Translations under genes and position numbers: made by a program | Shown here: positions 1 to 5,112 of the stretch, in pieces | Layout of the letters: every line of letters starts with the position of its first letter | Position numbering within the stretch: the first letter of the stretch is position 1 | Notes under the pieces: model-generated | The model's database searches: none | What the model was told of the DNA's origin: nothing | The model's input: the letters and a program-made list of their open reading frames with translations, nothing else | Source: an uncultured Eubacteriales bacterium | GTDB taxonomy: Bacteria > Bacillota > Clostridia > Peptostreptococcales > Anaerovoracaceae | Length of the DNA stretch: 16,709 nt | Assembly (NCBI GenBank): GCA_900551415.1 | Contig: URWB01000045.1 | Coordinates: 1-16,709, forward strand | Direction of reading: 5' to 3'

Positions 1-144
1 ACATACGGTTTTTACGCTGCCCTGATATATTTTACCTTTCCATAAATTAGGAATATGGATATTTGTGAGCAGCGTGGCAGCTGCCTGTATCCATCCCCGA
101 AAAGAGACCAGCGTCTGTGAAACACTTCTTTTTTTCTTATCCAA
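1..144 (-). CDS. 4Fe-4S binding protein, N-terminal part (runs off the window)
   Basis: Only the first 48 codons are present; the gene continues past position 1. The visible protein has a basic start (LDKKKR), a stretch resembling IQAAATLLTNIHIPNLWKGK, then IYQG and a cysteine as the last visible residue. In clostridial 4Fe-4S binding membrane proteins of the NapH-like type this pattern (AALLTN...GTIYQG..K.VC) opens the protein, and cysteine-rich cluster motifs follow. There is no ATG in the visible part. I chose TTG at 144-142 because it overlaps the stop of the upstream small gene (TTGGATAA) and has GGAG about 10 bases before it; an in-frame GTG lies three codons earlier. Overlap with the CD1871A-family gene suggests translational coupling and a shared function. 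The family call rests on remembered resemblance, because the cluster ligands lie outside the window. Confidence 0.62.
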   Translation of the reverse strand, partial: MDKKKRSVSQTLVSFRGWIQAAATLLTNIHIPNLWKGKIYQGSVKTVC

Positions 145-286
145 TTCCCACACACTCCAAACATAATCTGATTGCTTTGTCGAGGACTAAGCCTGCCTCC
201 CCGCGCCAAATGCCAACAGCCAGCATCGCGGCGCCGCAGACAAGCAGGCTTATCTGCAAAACAATTTTCTTTAATCTCGCATCCAT
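137..286 (-). CDS. CD1871A-family small CXXC-motif membrane protein
   Basis: A 49-residue protein. A short basic N-terminus (MDARLKK) leads into one hydrophobic segment, about residues 8-26. Next comes the sequence GIWRGEAGLVLDKAIRLCLE, and the protein ends in CLECVGIG, whose CLEC gives the CXXC motif (C42, C45). Length, order and ending match the small clostridial family annotated CD1871A family CXXC motif-containing protein, which is usually found directly before a 4Fe-4S binding protein, as here. The function of the family is not established; a redox or metal-related role at the membrane is inferred from the CXXC motif and its partner. A purine-rich SD (AGGAG) lies about 16 bases before the ATG, which is long. 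An in-frame TTG upstream with AAGGAG at better spacing is an alternative start. The gene is too short for most ORF callers. Confidence 0.72.
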   Translation of the reverse strand: MDARLKKIVLQISLLVCGAAMLAVGIWRGEAGLVLDKAIRLCLECVGIG

Positions 287-466
287 TTTTATAGGCTTCA
301 ATCTCCTCTTTCTCCTTTTTTTGTTTTATTCTATCACGCTTCATATAAAATTCATGTTAAGAACCGTCGATATTTACATTTTCGTTGAAGTTCAAATTTT
401 AAAATCTTAAAAGTTCCGCTTTGCATCCCCAAGTCGGTATATTCATTTACGCGATCATTCACCGTC

Positions 467-491
467 AAAAAACGCTGAAGCCAAGCCAACG
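467..491 (-). terminator. Weak rho-independent terminator candidate
   Basis: Read on the minus strand, CGTTG pairs with CAGCG (one G-T pair) around a 9-base loop and is followed at once by six T residues (positions 472-467). It lies about 40 bases beyond the duplicated tRNA-Leu 3' end, where a terminator of a former tRNA transcript would be expected. The stem is short, so this is tentative. Confidence 0.4.
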
Positions 492-532
492 ACTTGCTTT
501 CACGACCATGCATCCTAAATGGACGCATTTAC

Positions 533-551
533 TTGGTGCGGTCGAAGGGAT
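533..551 (-). pseudogene. Duplicated 3' end of tRNA-Leu (19-base exact copy)
   Basis: Positions 533-551 are identical to 739-757, which encode the CCA tail, discriminator, acceptor 3' strand and part of the T-stem of the intact tRNA-Leu. Similarity then fades (TCTGACC against TTCGAACC). No matching 5' half is visible in the next 90 bases, so this is a fragment rather than a second gene. Such tRNA 3'-end copies are typical of integration (att) scars, but also of decayed tandem tRNA genes. Confidence 0.65.
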
Positions 552-624
552 CTGACCGCCTGCTGCGCCTTGCTTGCAGGCTGCCTCCTCGGCTCCCATC
601 CCAGTCGCCTTCGGACCATTCACT

Positions 625-651
625 ATTCGAATGTTCACAGGACATTCGAAT
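625..651. repeat. Perfect 10-base inverted repeat with 7-base loop
   Basis: ATTCGAATGT (625-634) and ACATTCGAAT (642-651) are exact reverse complements around TCACAGG. The arm itself contains the palindrome ATTCGAAT. There is no T-run on either side, so it is not an ordinary terminator. It lies between the tRNA-Leu fragment and the intact tRNA-Leu gene and could be a protein-binding site or a relic hairpin. Confidence 0.7.
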
Positions 652-705
652 TGCGCTCATGCCCTCACGGGTTCGAATCCCTTTTTATTTTATGCGTACA
701 ACGAA

Positions 706-733
706 AAAACACTCACCTTTCGATGAGTGTTTT
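706..733 (-). terminator. Rho-independent terminator of tRNA-Leu
   Basis: AAAACACTCA and TGAGTGTTTT form a perfect 10-base stem around an 8-base loop. On the minus strand the T-rich arm is followed by two more T residues. It begins 7 bases after the tRNA CCA end, exactly where a tRNA terminator is expected. Confidence 0.85.
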
Positions 734-739
734 GCCATT

Positions 740-822
740 TGGTGCGGTCGAAGGGATTCGAACCCCCATGGTCGCCCACACGGACCTGAACCGTGCGCGT
801 CTGCCAATTCCGCCACGACCGC
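740..822 (-). tRNA. tRNA-Leu, anticodon CAG
   Basis: The minus strand folds as a class II tRNA. The acceptor GCGGTCG pairs with CGACCGC; the D-arm contains TTGGCAGAC. The anticodon stem CACGG/CCGTG encloses the loop TTCAGGT, giving anticodon CAG (reads CUG leucine codons). A long variable arm (TGG-GCGA-CCA) follows, typical of leucine tRNAs, and then the T-loop TTCGAAT. The T-stem contains two G-U pairs (GGGGG against CCCTT). Discriminator A and CCA are encoded. The gene has its own promoter and terminator. Confidence 0.95.
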
Positions 823-829
823 ATATCTG

Positions 830-855
830 ATTGTCCCGCTCTCGTGCGGAACAAT
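830..855 (-). other. Hairpin in the 5' leader of tRNA-Leu
   Basis: On the minus strand ATTGTTCCGC pairs with GCGGGACAAT (one G-T pair) around ACGAGA. It lies between the -10 box and the tRNA 5' end, so the transcript would begin at or inside this stem. It may be leader structure removed by RNase P processing. No T-run follows, so it is not a clear terminator for the upstream transporter gene. Confidence 0.45.
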
Positions 856-859
856 CATT

Positions 860-888
860 ATTATACAACATCTTTTCATAAATTGCAA
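860..888 (-). promoter_or_regulatory. Sigma-70/SigA-type promoter for tRNA-Leu
   Basis: On the minus strand TTGCAA (888-883) and TATAAT (865-860) are separated by exactly 17 bases. The expected start is near 853, about 30 bases before the mature tRNA 5' end. It lies just beyond the stop codon of the AI-2E-family gene. Confidence 0.8.
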
Positions 889-896
889 TGAAAATT

Positions 897-2033
897 TTAT
901 GATATTTTTAAATTTTTCTTTTTGAGACGGCTGTACACGCTTCTGCGCACCAGCGCGTAAATAACGGAGAAAAGCGGAATGAAAAGGATGATGCCAAAGA
1001 TTCCGGATACCTTGCCGCCCACAACGACCGCCAGCAGCGTCCAAAGTGCCGGCAAACCGACGGAACTGCCCACAACCTTCGGATAGACGATATGTCCCTC
1101 GATCTGTTGGATGACGAAAAACACCACCAGAAACCAAAGCGCCTGTTCCAGACGCGTCACCGCGATCAGCAGGAAACCGAAGGCCATGCCGATAAATGCG
1201 CCGACAAACGGAATGATCGACATACAGCCAATGATCACCGAGATGCTGCCTGCGTACGGAAACCCTCCGACCAGCAGGGTGATGAAGAACATCATGCCAA
1301 GGATCACAGCCTCCAAGCACTGTCCGGACAGGAATCCCGCGAAGGTCCTATAAGACAGGCTCGCGATGTCGCAGACCTCATCTGCCCACGGTTTTTTTAA
1401 AAAAGCATAAGCGAGCTGTTTTGCCTGTCTGCCCAGTTTCCGTTTGTTCAGTAAAATATAGATCGCGAAGATCAAGCCGAAGCCGATGTTCGCCACTACA
1501 CCGAACACACTGTTTGCTGCCTGTGTCGCGGTAGAAAGAATTTCTCCGCTGTTATCCCGCAGTCCCTGCAAAAGCTTTTCCCAGTCAAAATTCATAATCC
1601 ACGCCCGCACGCCGCTCATGTCCAGACCGTAGCTTTCGGCCAGCGCGATCCATGACTGATAATTATCATTGACGATTGCCGCGATGCTTTTGATCGACTC
1701 TGCCATATTCGGGAAGATAACCCGGCCGACGAAGCATATCGCCAAAGCCACCAACACCAGTGTCACGATCAGGCTCAACGCGCTTTTGATACGCGGCAGG
1801 AGCTTCGACGGATGCCGCAGGTTCAGCCATTCGATTTTTTTCTCGAAGAAGCTCATCGGCACATTTAAGATAAATGCAATGATTCCGCCCGCGATCAGCG
1901 GCATTACAAGCCCGATCATCATGCTCAGCGCGCCCGCGACCAAATTCAGGTGCTGCAGCGCCACAAACAAGGTCACCCCCACGATGACCAATAATAAACT
2001 ATTCTTCAAACTTTTATCCGGTTTTTGTTCCAT
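897..2033 (-). CDS. AI-2E family transporter (PerM-like membrane protein)
   Basis: A 378-residue polytopic membrane protein. Hydrophobic segments lie near the N-terminus (two in the first 60 residues, plus one near 85-105), followed by a soluble loop (about 110-170). A dense C-terminal membrane half follows. That half contains the family signature QQIEGHIVYPKVVGSSVGLP, then the run GGKVSGIFGIILFIPLFSVIYA. Length and signature match the AI-2E family transporter domain, in which proteins act as exporters or antiporters of varied substrates; the autoinducer-2 link was shown for only a few members, so the substrate here is unknown. The ATG has AGGAAAGG eight bases before it. The gene starts about 70 bases after the ferredoxin-nitroreductase stop on the same strand, so the two may be co-transcribed. 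The C-terminus is basic (RLKKKNLKIS). Confidence 0.9.
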   Translation of the reverse strand: MEQKPDKSLKNSLLLVIVGVTLFVALQHLNLVAGALSMMIGLVMPLIAGGIIAFILNVPMSFFEKKIEWLNLRHPSKLLPRIKSALSLIVTLVLVALAICFVGRVIFPNMAESIKSIAAIVNDNYQSWIALAESYGLDMSGVRAWIMNFDWEKLLQGLRDNSGEILSTATQAANSVFGVVANIGFGLIFAIYILLNKRKLGRQAKQLAYAFLKKPWADEVCDIASLSYRTFAGFLSGQCLEAVILGMMFFITLLVGGFPYAGSISVIIGCMSIIPFVGAFIGMAFGFLLIAVTRLEQALWFLVVFFVIQQIEGHIVYPKVVGSSVGLPALWTLLAVVVGGKVSGIFGIILFIPLFSVIYALVRRSVYSRLKKKNLKIS

Positions 2034-2102
2034 CTCTCATCCTTTCCTCTCCGCGCAGCGCGCAAACCAGGTCCCCTGCTCGGCTCGTGCCGTCCGCCCG
2101 CG

Positions 2103-2885
2103 TTATTTCAACGTTTTGATATCCGCCAGCTTCAGGCGCCGCGGGATGTAAAAATACTCCTCTGTCGGGTATCCTGCCAGTATGCAGCCGTAAAACGCGT
2201 TGTTCTCCGGAATTGGGAACATCGCCGCCAGTTTCTCGCAGTGATTCAAAAATCTCTGCAGATAGCCGGACCAGCAGGTACCGATTCCCCTTGCCTGCAG
2301 TACCATCTCCGCGTAGGTCAGCGCGATTGTCGTATCCTCCGACGGGCGATTGGCGTTGTTTCTGGCATACGCGATAATCACCGTCTGCGCTTTGCCGAAC
2401 ACCTTGTTCCAATCGTTTGACAGTCCGTCCAGCACCTCCGGGCAATCTCCGGTTTCTTTGATATGCTCCACGATCAGGGTCATCATCGCATCGATGGTCT
2501 CCTTATCATTGACCACATAATACTTCGTCGGATGCTGGTTCTTCGCGCTCGGCGCCCATGCAGCCACATTCAGCGCGCTCTCGATCTCCGTCATCGGCAC
2601 AGGCTCCGGTTTAAAATTACGGTAAGAACGTTTCGCGAGCAGGAAGTTCTCCATGTCCGCGGAAAACGTGTCCGCGAGCACCGGCATTTCTTCGCTTTCG
2701 ATCGCCGGCTGCCCGTTGTAAGTAATCGCGTTTTCGGGACAGGCAATCGCGCAGTGCATACATTTGATGCATCCTTTGTCGCGATTGATTACCGGTCTGC
2801 CGTCTCGCACTTCTATCGCCCCGCACACGCACTTGTCTGCGCAGCGCAGGCATCGGATACATTTGTCTTCGTGAATTTGGATCAT
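2103..2885 (-). CDS. Nitroreductase family protein with N-terminal 2[4Fe-4S] ferredoxin domain
   Basis: A 260-residue fusion. Residues 1-55 carry two ferredoxin motifs: C9, C12, C15, C19 and C39, C42, C45, C49. The first motif ends in CVCG instead of the usual CP. Residues about 80-260 form a nitroreductase-type FMN domain, shown by KRSYRNFKPEPV (the RSxR flavin-phosphate motif) and AAWAPSAKNQHPTKYYVV, with GIGTCWSGYL further on. In the family such proteins move electrons from a ferredoxin through FMN to small oxidised substrates; the substrate here cannot be told. AGGAGG lies nine bases before the ATG. The gene lies between the recombinase and the AI-2E transporter, on the same strand as both. 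The length agrees with other clostridial ferredoxin-nitroreductase fusions. Confidence 0.92.
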   Translation of the reverse strand: MIQIHEDKCIRCLRCADKCVCGAIEVRDGRPVINRDKGCIKCMHCAIACPENAITYNGQPAIESEEMPVLADTFSADMENFLLAKRSYRNFKPEPVPMTEIESALNVAAWAPSAKNQHPTKYYVVNDKETIDAMMTLIVEHIKETGDCPEVLDGLSNDWNKVFGKAQTVIIAYARNNANRPSEDTTIALTYAEMVLQARGIGTCWSGYLQRFLNHCEKLAAMFPIPENNAFYGCILAGYPTEEYFYIPRRLKLADIKTLK

Positions 2886-2985
2886 TTCAGGATACCTCCT
2901 CTGTTGTTCTCTGTCTTTTGATTTTATCGTTTGCTTTGCCTGAAGCTGCCCGTGTGAACCCCGAAGGCACAGCCCTTCCTGCTGC

Positions 2986-3789
2986 CTACCAGTTTACCGT
3001 CTTGTCAAGCTGCTTTTTCTGCTCCGCGGCACTCAGTCTCAGATATATCGCGGTTGTGTTCAGGCTCTCATGCCCGAGAATGTCCGACAGCAGCGCGATG
3101 TTTTTATTCTGCTTGAGAAAAAGGATCGCGAACAAATGCCGGAAGGCGTGCGGGTGCAGCACCTCTTCACGAATTCCGTACAACCGTCCGTACTTTTTAA
3201 TCTGACAGCCGATCCCTCCGGTTGACATGCGTTCCCCATATTTATTCGGAAACAGATAGTCAGACTCCACTGTTTCAAAATACGTTTTGCTTTCTTGCCG
3301 CAAGCTTTTGGGAATCAGAATCTTACGGATTTTCCCCTTCGTCCAAAGTGTAAATTCTCCGCTCTCGAGACAGCTTTTTTCGAGTTTCGTCAGCTCGGAG
3401 GCTCTGCATCCCGTCGCTGCGAGAAATTTGACCATGTAATAGATCTTCCACTTGCCGTCCGCGGCCAAACAATCCAAAAATCTCCGATACTCCCGCATTG
3501 TGATCACATTCTCAACGGAATTTCGTTTTGGAAGCTTGATTCCCTTGACCTTACACTCCGGTCTGCCTGCGAATTCGCAGTAGACATTCATGGAAACACA
3601 GCGCAGCGCCGCTGTCTTTGGTTTGTGCAGCCCCATCTGCCACTGCTTGAAATCGATCATATTCTCCTTATTCAATTCCTCATATCTATCAAAAAATTGT
3701 CTTACCGCTCTTGTATAGCTGTCGATTGTGCTTGACGACCTTTCCAAATTCATCAGGTACTTCTTAAATTCGTCAATCCTGCTGTCCAC
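2986..3789 (-). CDS. Tyrosine-type site-specific recombinase/integrase
   Basis: A 267-residue protein with a complete set of catalytic residues. Residues 5-75 form a SAM-like core-binding domain (EFKKYL...SSTIDSYTRAVRQFF). The catalytic domain has R129 in ATGCRASEL, a lysine in the beta-hairpin around 151-156, H214 and R217 in HPHAFRH, H240 in LGHESLNTT, and the nucleophile Y249 in AIYLRLS. The start is GTG at 3789, with AAGGGAG 11 bases before it. An ATG closer to the RBS is in another frame. The size is that of XerC/D-like or FimB-like enzymes rather than large phage integrases, since no arm-binding domain is seen. No phage or conjugation gene is nearby. It may be a relic integrase, a phase-variation switch or a small-element integrase. 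Confidence 0.93.
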   Translation of the reverse strand: MDSRIDEFKKYLMNLERSSSTIDSYTRAVRQFFDRYEELNKENMIDFKQWQMGLHKPKTAALRCVSMNVYCEFAGRPECKVKGIKLPKRNSVENVITMREYRRFLDCLAADGKWKIYYMVKFLAATGCRASELTKLEKSCLESGEFTLWTKGKIRKILIPKSLRQESKTYFETVESDYLFPNKYGERMSTGGIGCQIKKYGRLYGIREEVLHPHAFRHLFAILFLKQNKNIALLSDILGHESLNTTAIYLRLSAAEQKKQLDKTVNW

Positions 3790-3826
3790 TCTTGCATTGT
3801 CTCCCTTGTCTGTTGCCTATTTTATT

Positions 3827-3855
3827 ATTTTACTAAGCTTTTGCGCATTTGTAAA
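3827..3855 (-). promoter_or_regulatory. SigA-type promoter of the tyrosine recombinase
   Basis: On the minus strand TTTACA (3855-3850) and TAAAAT (3832-3827) are separated by exactly 17 bases. The -10 box ends 37 bases before the GTG start of the recombinase. The boxes are close to consensus and the spacing is ideal. Confidence 0.72.
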
Positions 3856-3867
3856 GAATTTATCCGC

Positions 3868-3909
3868 TGATTCCGCCCCTTGATTCCGCGCAGCCGCGTT
3901 TCGCGAATC
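3868..3909 (-). repeat. Short direct repeat and bulged hairpin between GH18 and recombinase genes
   Basis: TGATTCCGC occurs at 3868-3876 and again at 3881-3889. The second copy opens a hairpin (3882-3909) in which GATTCCGCG pairs with CGCGAATC, leaving one base bulged. It follows the GH18 stop codon and precedes the recombinase promoter. It may slow or end GH18 transcription, but it has no T-run. Confidence 0.35.
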
Positions 3910-3921
3910 CCTCTCCACGCC

Positions 3922-4860
3922 TTACAAGCCTCCGTAAAAAACATGCATGATGTTCCAAATACTGATGCCCGCCAGCCCGTACTCCGCGACCAGCGCCAAC
4001 CGCGCCTGCCAGCTTCGCTCATTCTCGAACCAGACAATGTGCTTCACACCCGCCGGTGTCGCATACGTATAGAACGGCGCCTGTGCGGTCTCATCCCATT
4101 CGACCGGTACGCCGTAGTATTCCGCCCGCGCCTGTGCCTGATAATTGGTCAGTTTCTCGGCCTTCGACTCGCCCCGCACAAACGGCAGCGCCCAGTCGTA
4201 GCCGTAGTTGCTCATTCCCATGAGGATCTTCTCTGCCGGAATCTCCGTCAGGCCGTATTCCAGCACCCGCCGCACATGGTTGATCGGCGATACCGCCATC
4301 GGCTCCCCATACGTATAGCCCCATTCATAGGTCATCAGCAGGCAGTAATCTGCTGCGCGCCCCATGCCCGCGTAGTCGTGCCCCTCGTACAGAACTCCTG
4401 GCTGATCGGCGCGCACCTTAGGCGCCAGCGCCACGCTCGTCAAATATCCCTGCGGCGAAAGAAGCCTCTGTGTCCGCGCGACCAACTCAACATAGTCTGC
4501 CGCGTATACCCGCGGAATATATTCAAAGTCGAAGTCCACACCGCCCATGTTCTTTGCGTGCAGATTCGCCTCAATATTGTCGATCAGATTTGTCTGTGCC
4601 TCGGGATCTTCAAAAACCGCCGCCGCGATGTTGTCGTTAAATCTGCCTTCCGCGTCCAGCGGCGTCAGCACCATCATCGGCCGCACCCCGGCAGCGTTGG
4701 CCGCCGTCACCAGATTCTCGTCCGCAAGATTCACCAGACGCCCCTCCGCCGTAAAACCGTAACTGAACGCCGACAGCCACGTCAGCCGCGGCAACCACCA
4801 CAAGAGCGTTTCCTCGCTGATCGACGGATACGCGTAACCGTTCACAAGATATTCTGCCAT
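3922..4860 (-). CDS. Glycoside hydrolase family 18 protein, spore-cortex (YaaH/SleL) type
   Basis: I start this at ATG 4860 because AAGGAGGTGTGAT stands directly before it; a longer frame to 4911 has no such site. The product is 312 residues. It opens MAEYLVNGYAYPS and has no signal peptide and no LysM repeat. The GH18 active-site strand is VDFDFEYIP, with D109, D111 and the catalytic acid E113; the first aspartate of the usual DGxDxDxE is glycine here. The late motifs LMTYEWGY, MGMSNYGYDW and AGISIWNIMH fit the TIM-barrel of SleL/YaaH-like N-acetylglucosaminidases that attack spore cortex muropeptides. Related proteins usually carry one or two N-terminal LysM domains, so this is a catalytic-domain-only form, perhaps deposited in the spore without a secretion signal. 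The exact substrate is inferred. Confidence 0.85.
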   Translation of the reverse strand: MAEYLVNGYAYPSISEETLLWWLPRLTWLSAFSYGFTAEGRLVNLADENLVTAANAAGVRPMMVLTPLDAEGRFNDNIAAAVFEDPEAQTNLIDNIEANLHAKNMGGVDFDFEYIPRVYAADYVELVARTQRLLSPQGYLTSVALAPKVRADQPGVLYEGHDYAGMGRAADYCLLMTYEWGYTYGEPMAVSPINHVRRVLEYGLTEIPAEKILMGMSNYGYDWALPFVRGESKAEKLTNYQAQARAEYYGVPVEWDETAQAPFYTYATPAGVKHIVWFENERSWQARLALVAEYGLAGISIWNIMHVFYGGL

Positions 4861-5037
4861 ATCACACCTCCTTCTCCCTGTTACAAGATATGCGACGGCA
4901 ACCTCTCTCACACCTGTCTATTTTGTTTTTTACAGTGCAAGGATAGGCTGGTTAGAAACATTTTCCGTATTTTGTGGCCGTATTTGCATAGCAATATATG
5001 TATACATGATACTTAGTTTAAAAATATAGTAACAATT

Positions 5038-5049
5038 CCACAAAAGTGG
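5038..5049. promoter_or_regulatory. Palindromic operator candidate upstream of the oxidoreductase operon
   Basis: CCAC-AAAA-GTGG is a perfect short dyad. It is followed at once by TAAAAT (5050-5055), which could serve as a -10 box, although no good -35 lies 17 bases upstream (TAGTAA). An operator overlapping the promoter of the AOR gene is plausible but unproven. Confidence 0.3.
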
Positions 5050-5075
5050 TAAAATATTTTTATCATTGATCTGCG

Positions 5076-5091
5076 CGCGGCACTTGCCGCG
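5076..5091 (+). other. Leader hairpin before the AOR ribosome binding site
   Basis: CGCGGC pairs with GCCGCG around ACTT, giving a strong six-base stem. It ends about 10 bases before AAGGAGG of the AOR gene. With no T-run it is probably a leader structure that affects mRNA stability or translation. Confidence 0.4.
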
Positions 5092-5112
5092 ATATACATA
5101 AGGAGGTTCTCT

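Larger units (their letters stand above)
287..739. other. Non-coding stretch between the CD1871A-family gene and tRNA-Leu
   Basis: No credible protein gene is seen here. AT-rich sequence around 300-470 probably holds the promoter of the small-gene pair on the minus strand; I could not fix convincing -35/-10 boxes. The rest contains a weak terminator (467-491), a 19-base copy of the tRNA-Leu 3' end (533-551), a GC-rich unassigned segment (552-620), a perfect inverted repeat (625-651), an isolated T-arm-like CGGGTTCGAATCCC (668-681), and a strong terminator (706-733). Together these suggest a decayed second tRNA or an old integration scar. Confidence 0.7.

Noticed and set aside
12..344. A 110-codon minus-strand frame at the window start
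   Set aside because: Two better proteins in the other two frames (the CD1871A-family protein and the 4Fe-4S protein) account for the same DNA and show family motifs.
552..700. A complete second tRNA between the two tRNA-Leu 3' ends
   Set aside because: T-arm-like and 3'-end pieces occur, but no D-arm, anticodon arm with U33 or matching 5' acceptor strand could be assembled.
494..925. Plus-strand frames over the tRNA-Leu region
   Set aside because: They translate the complement of tRNA and inverted repeats; no RBS or domain is seen.
685..1320. Minus-strand open frame spanning tRNA-Leu and the end of the AI-2E gene
   Set aside because: It runs through a structured tRNA gene and a terminator and is out of frame with the clear membrane protein.
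4861..4911. Longer N-terminus for the GH18 protein
   Set aside because: The strong SD lies inside this extension and points to ATG 4860.
3880..5016. Long plus-strand open frame opposite the GH18 gene
   Set aside because: Its translation is rich in Arg, His, Pro and Gln with no domain motif, while the opposite strand has a clear GH18 active site and a strong RBS. It is a shadow frame.
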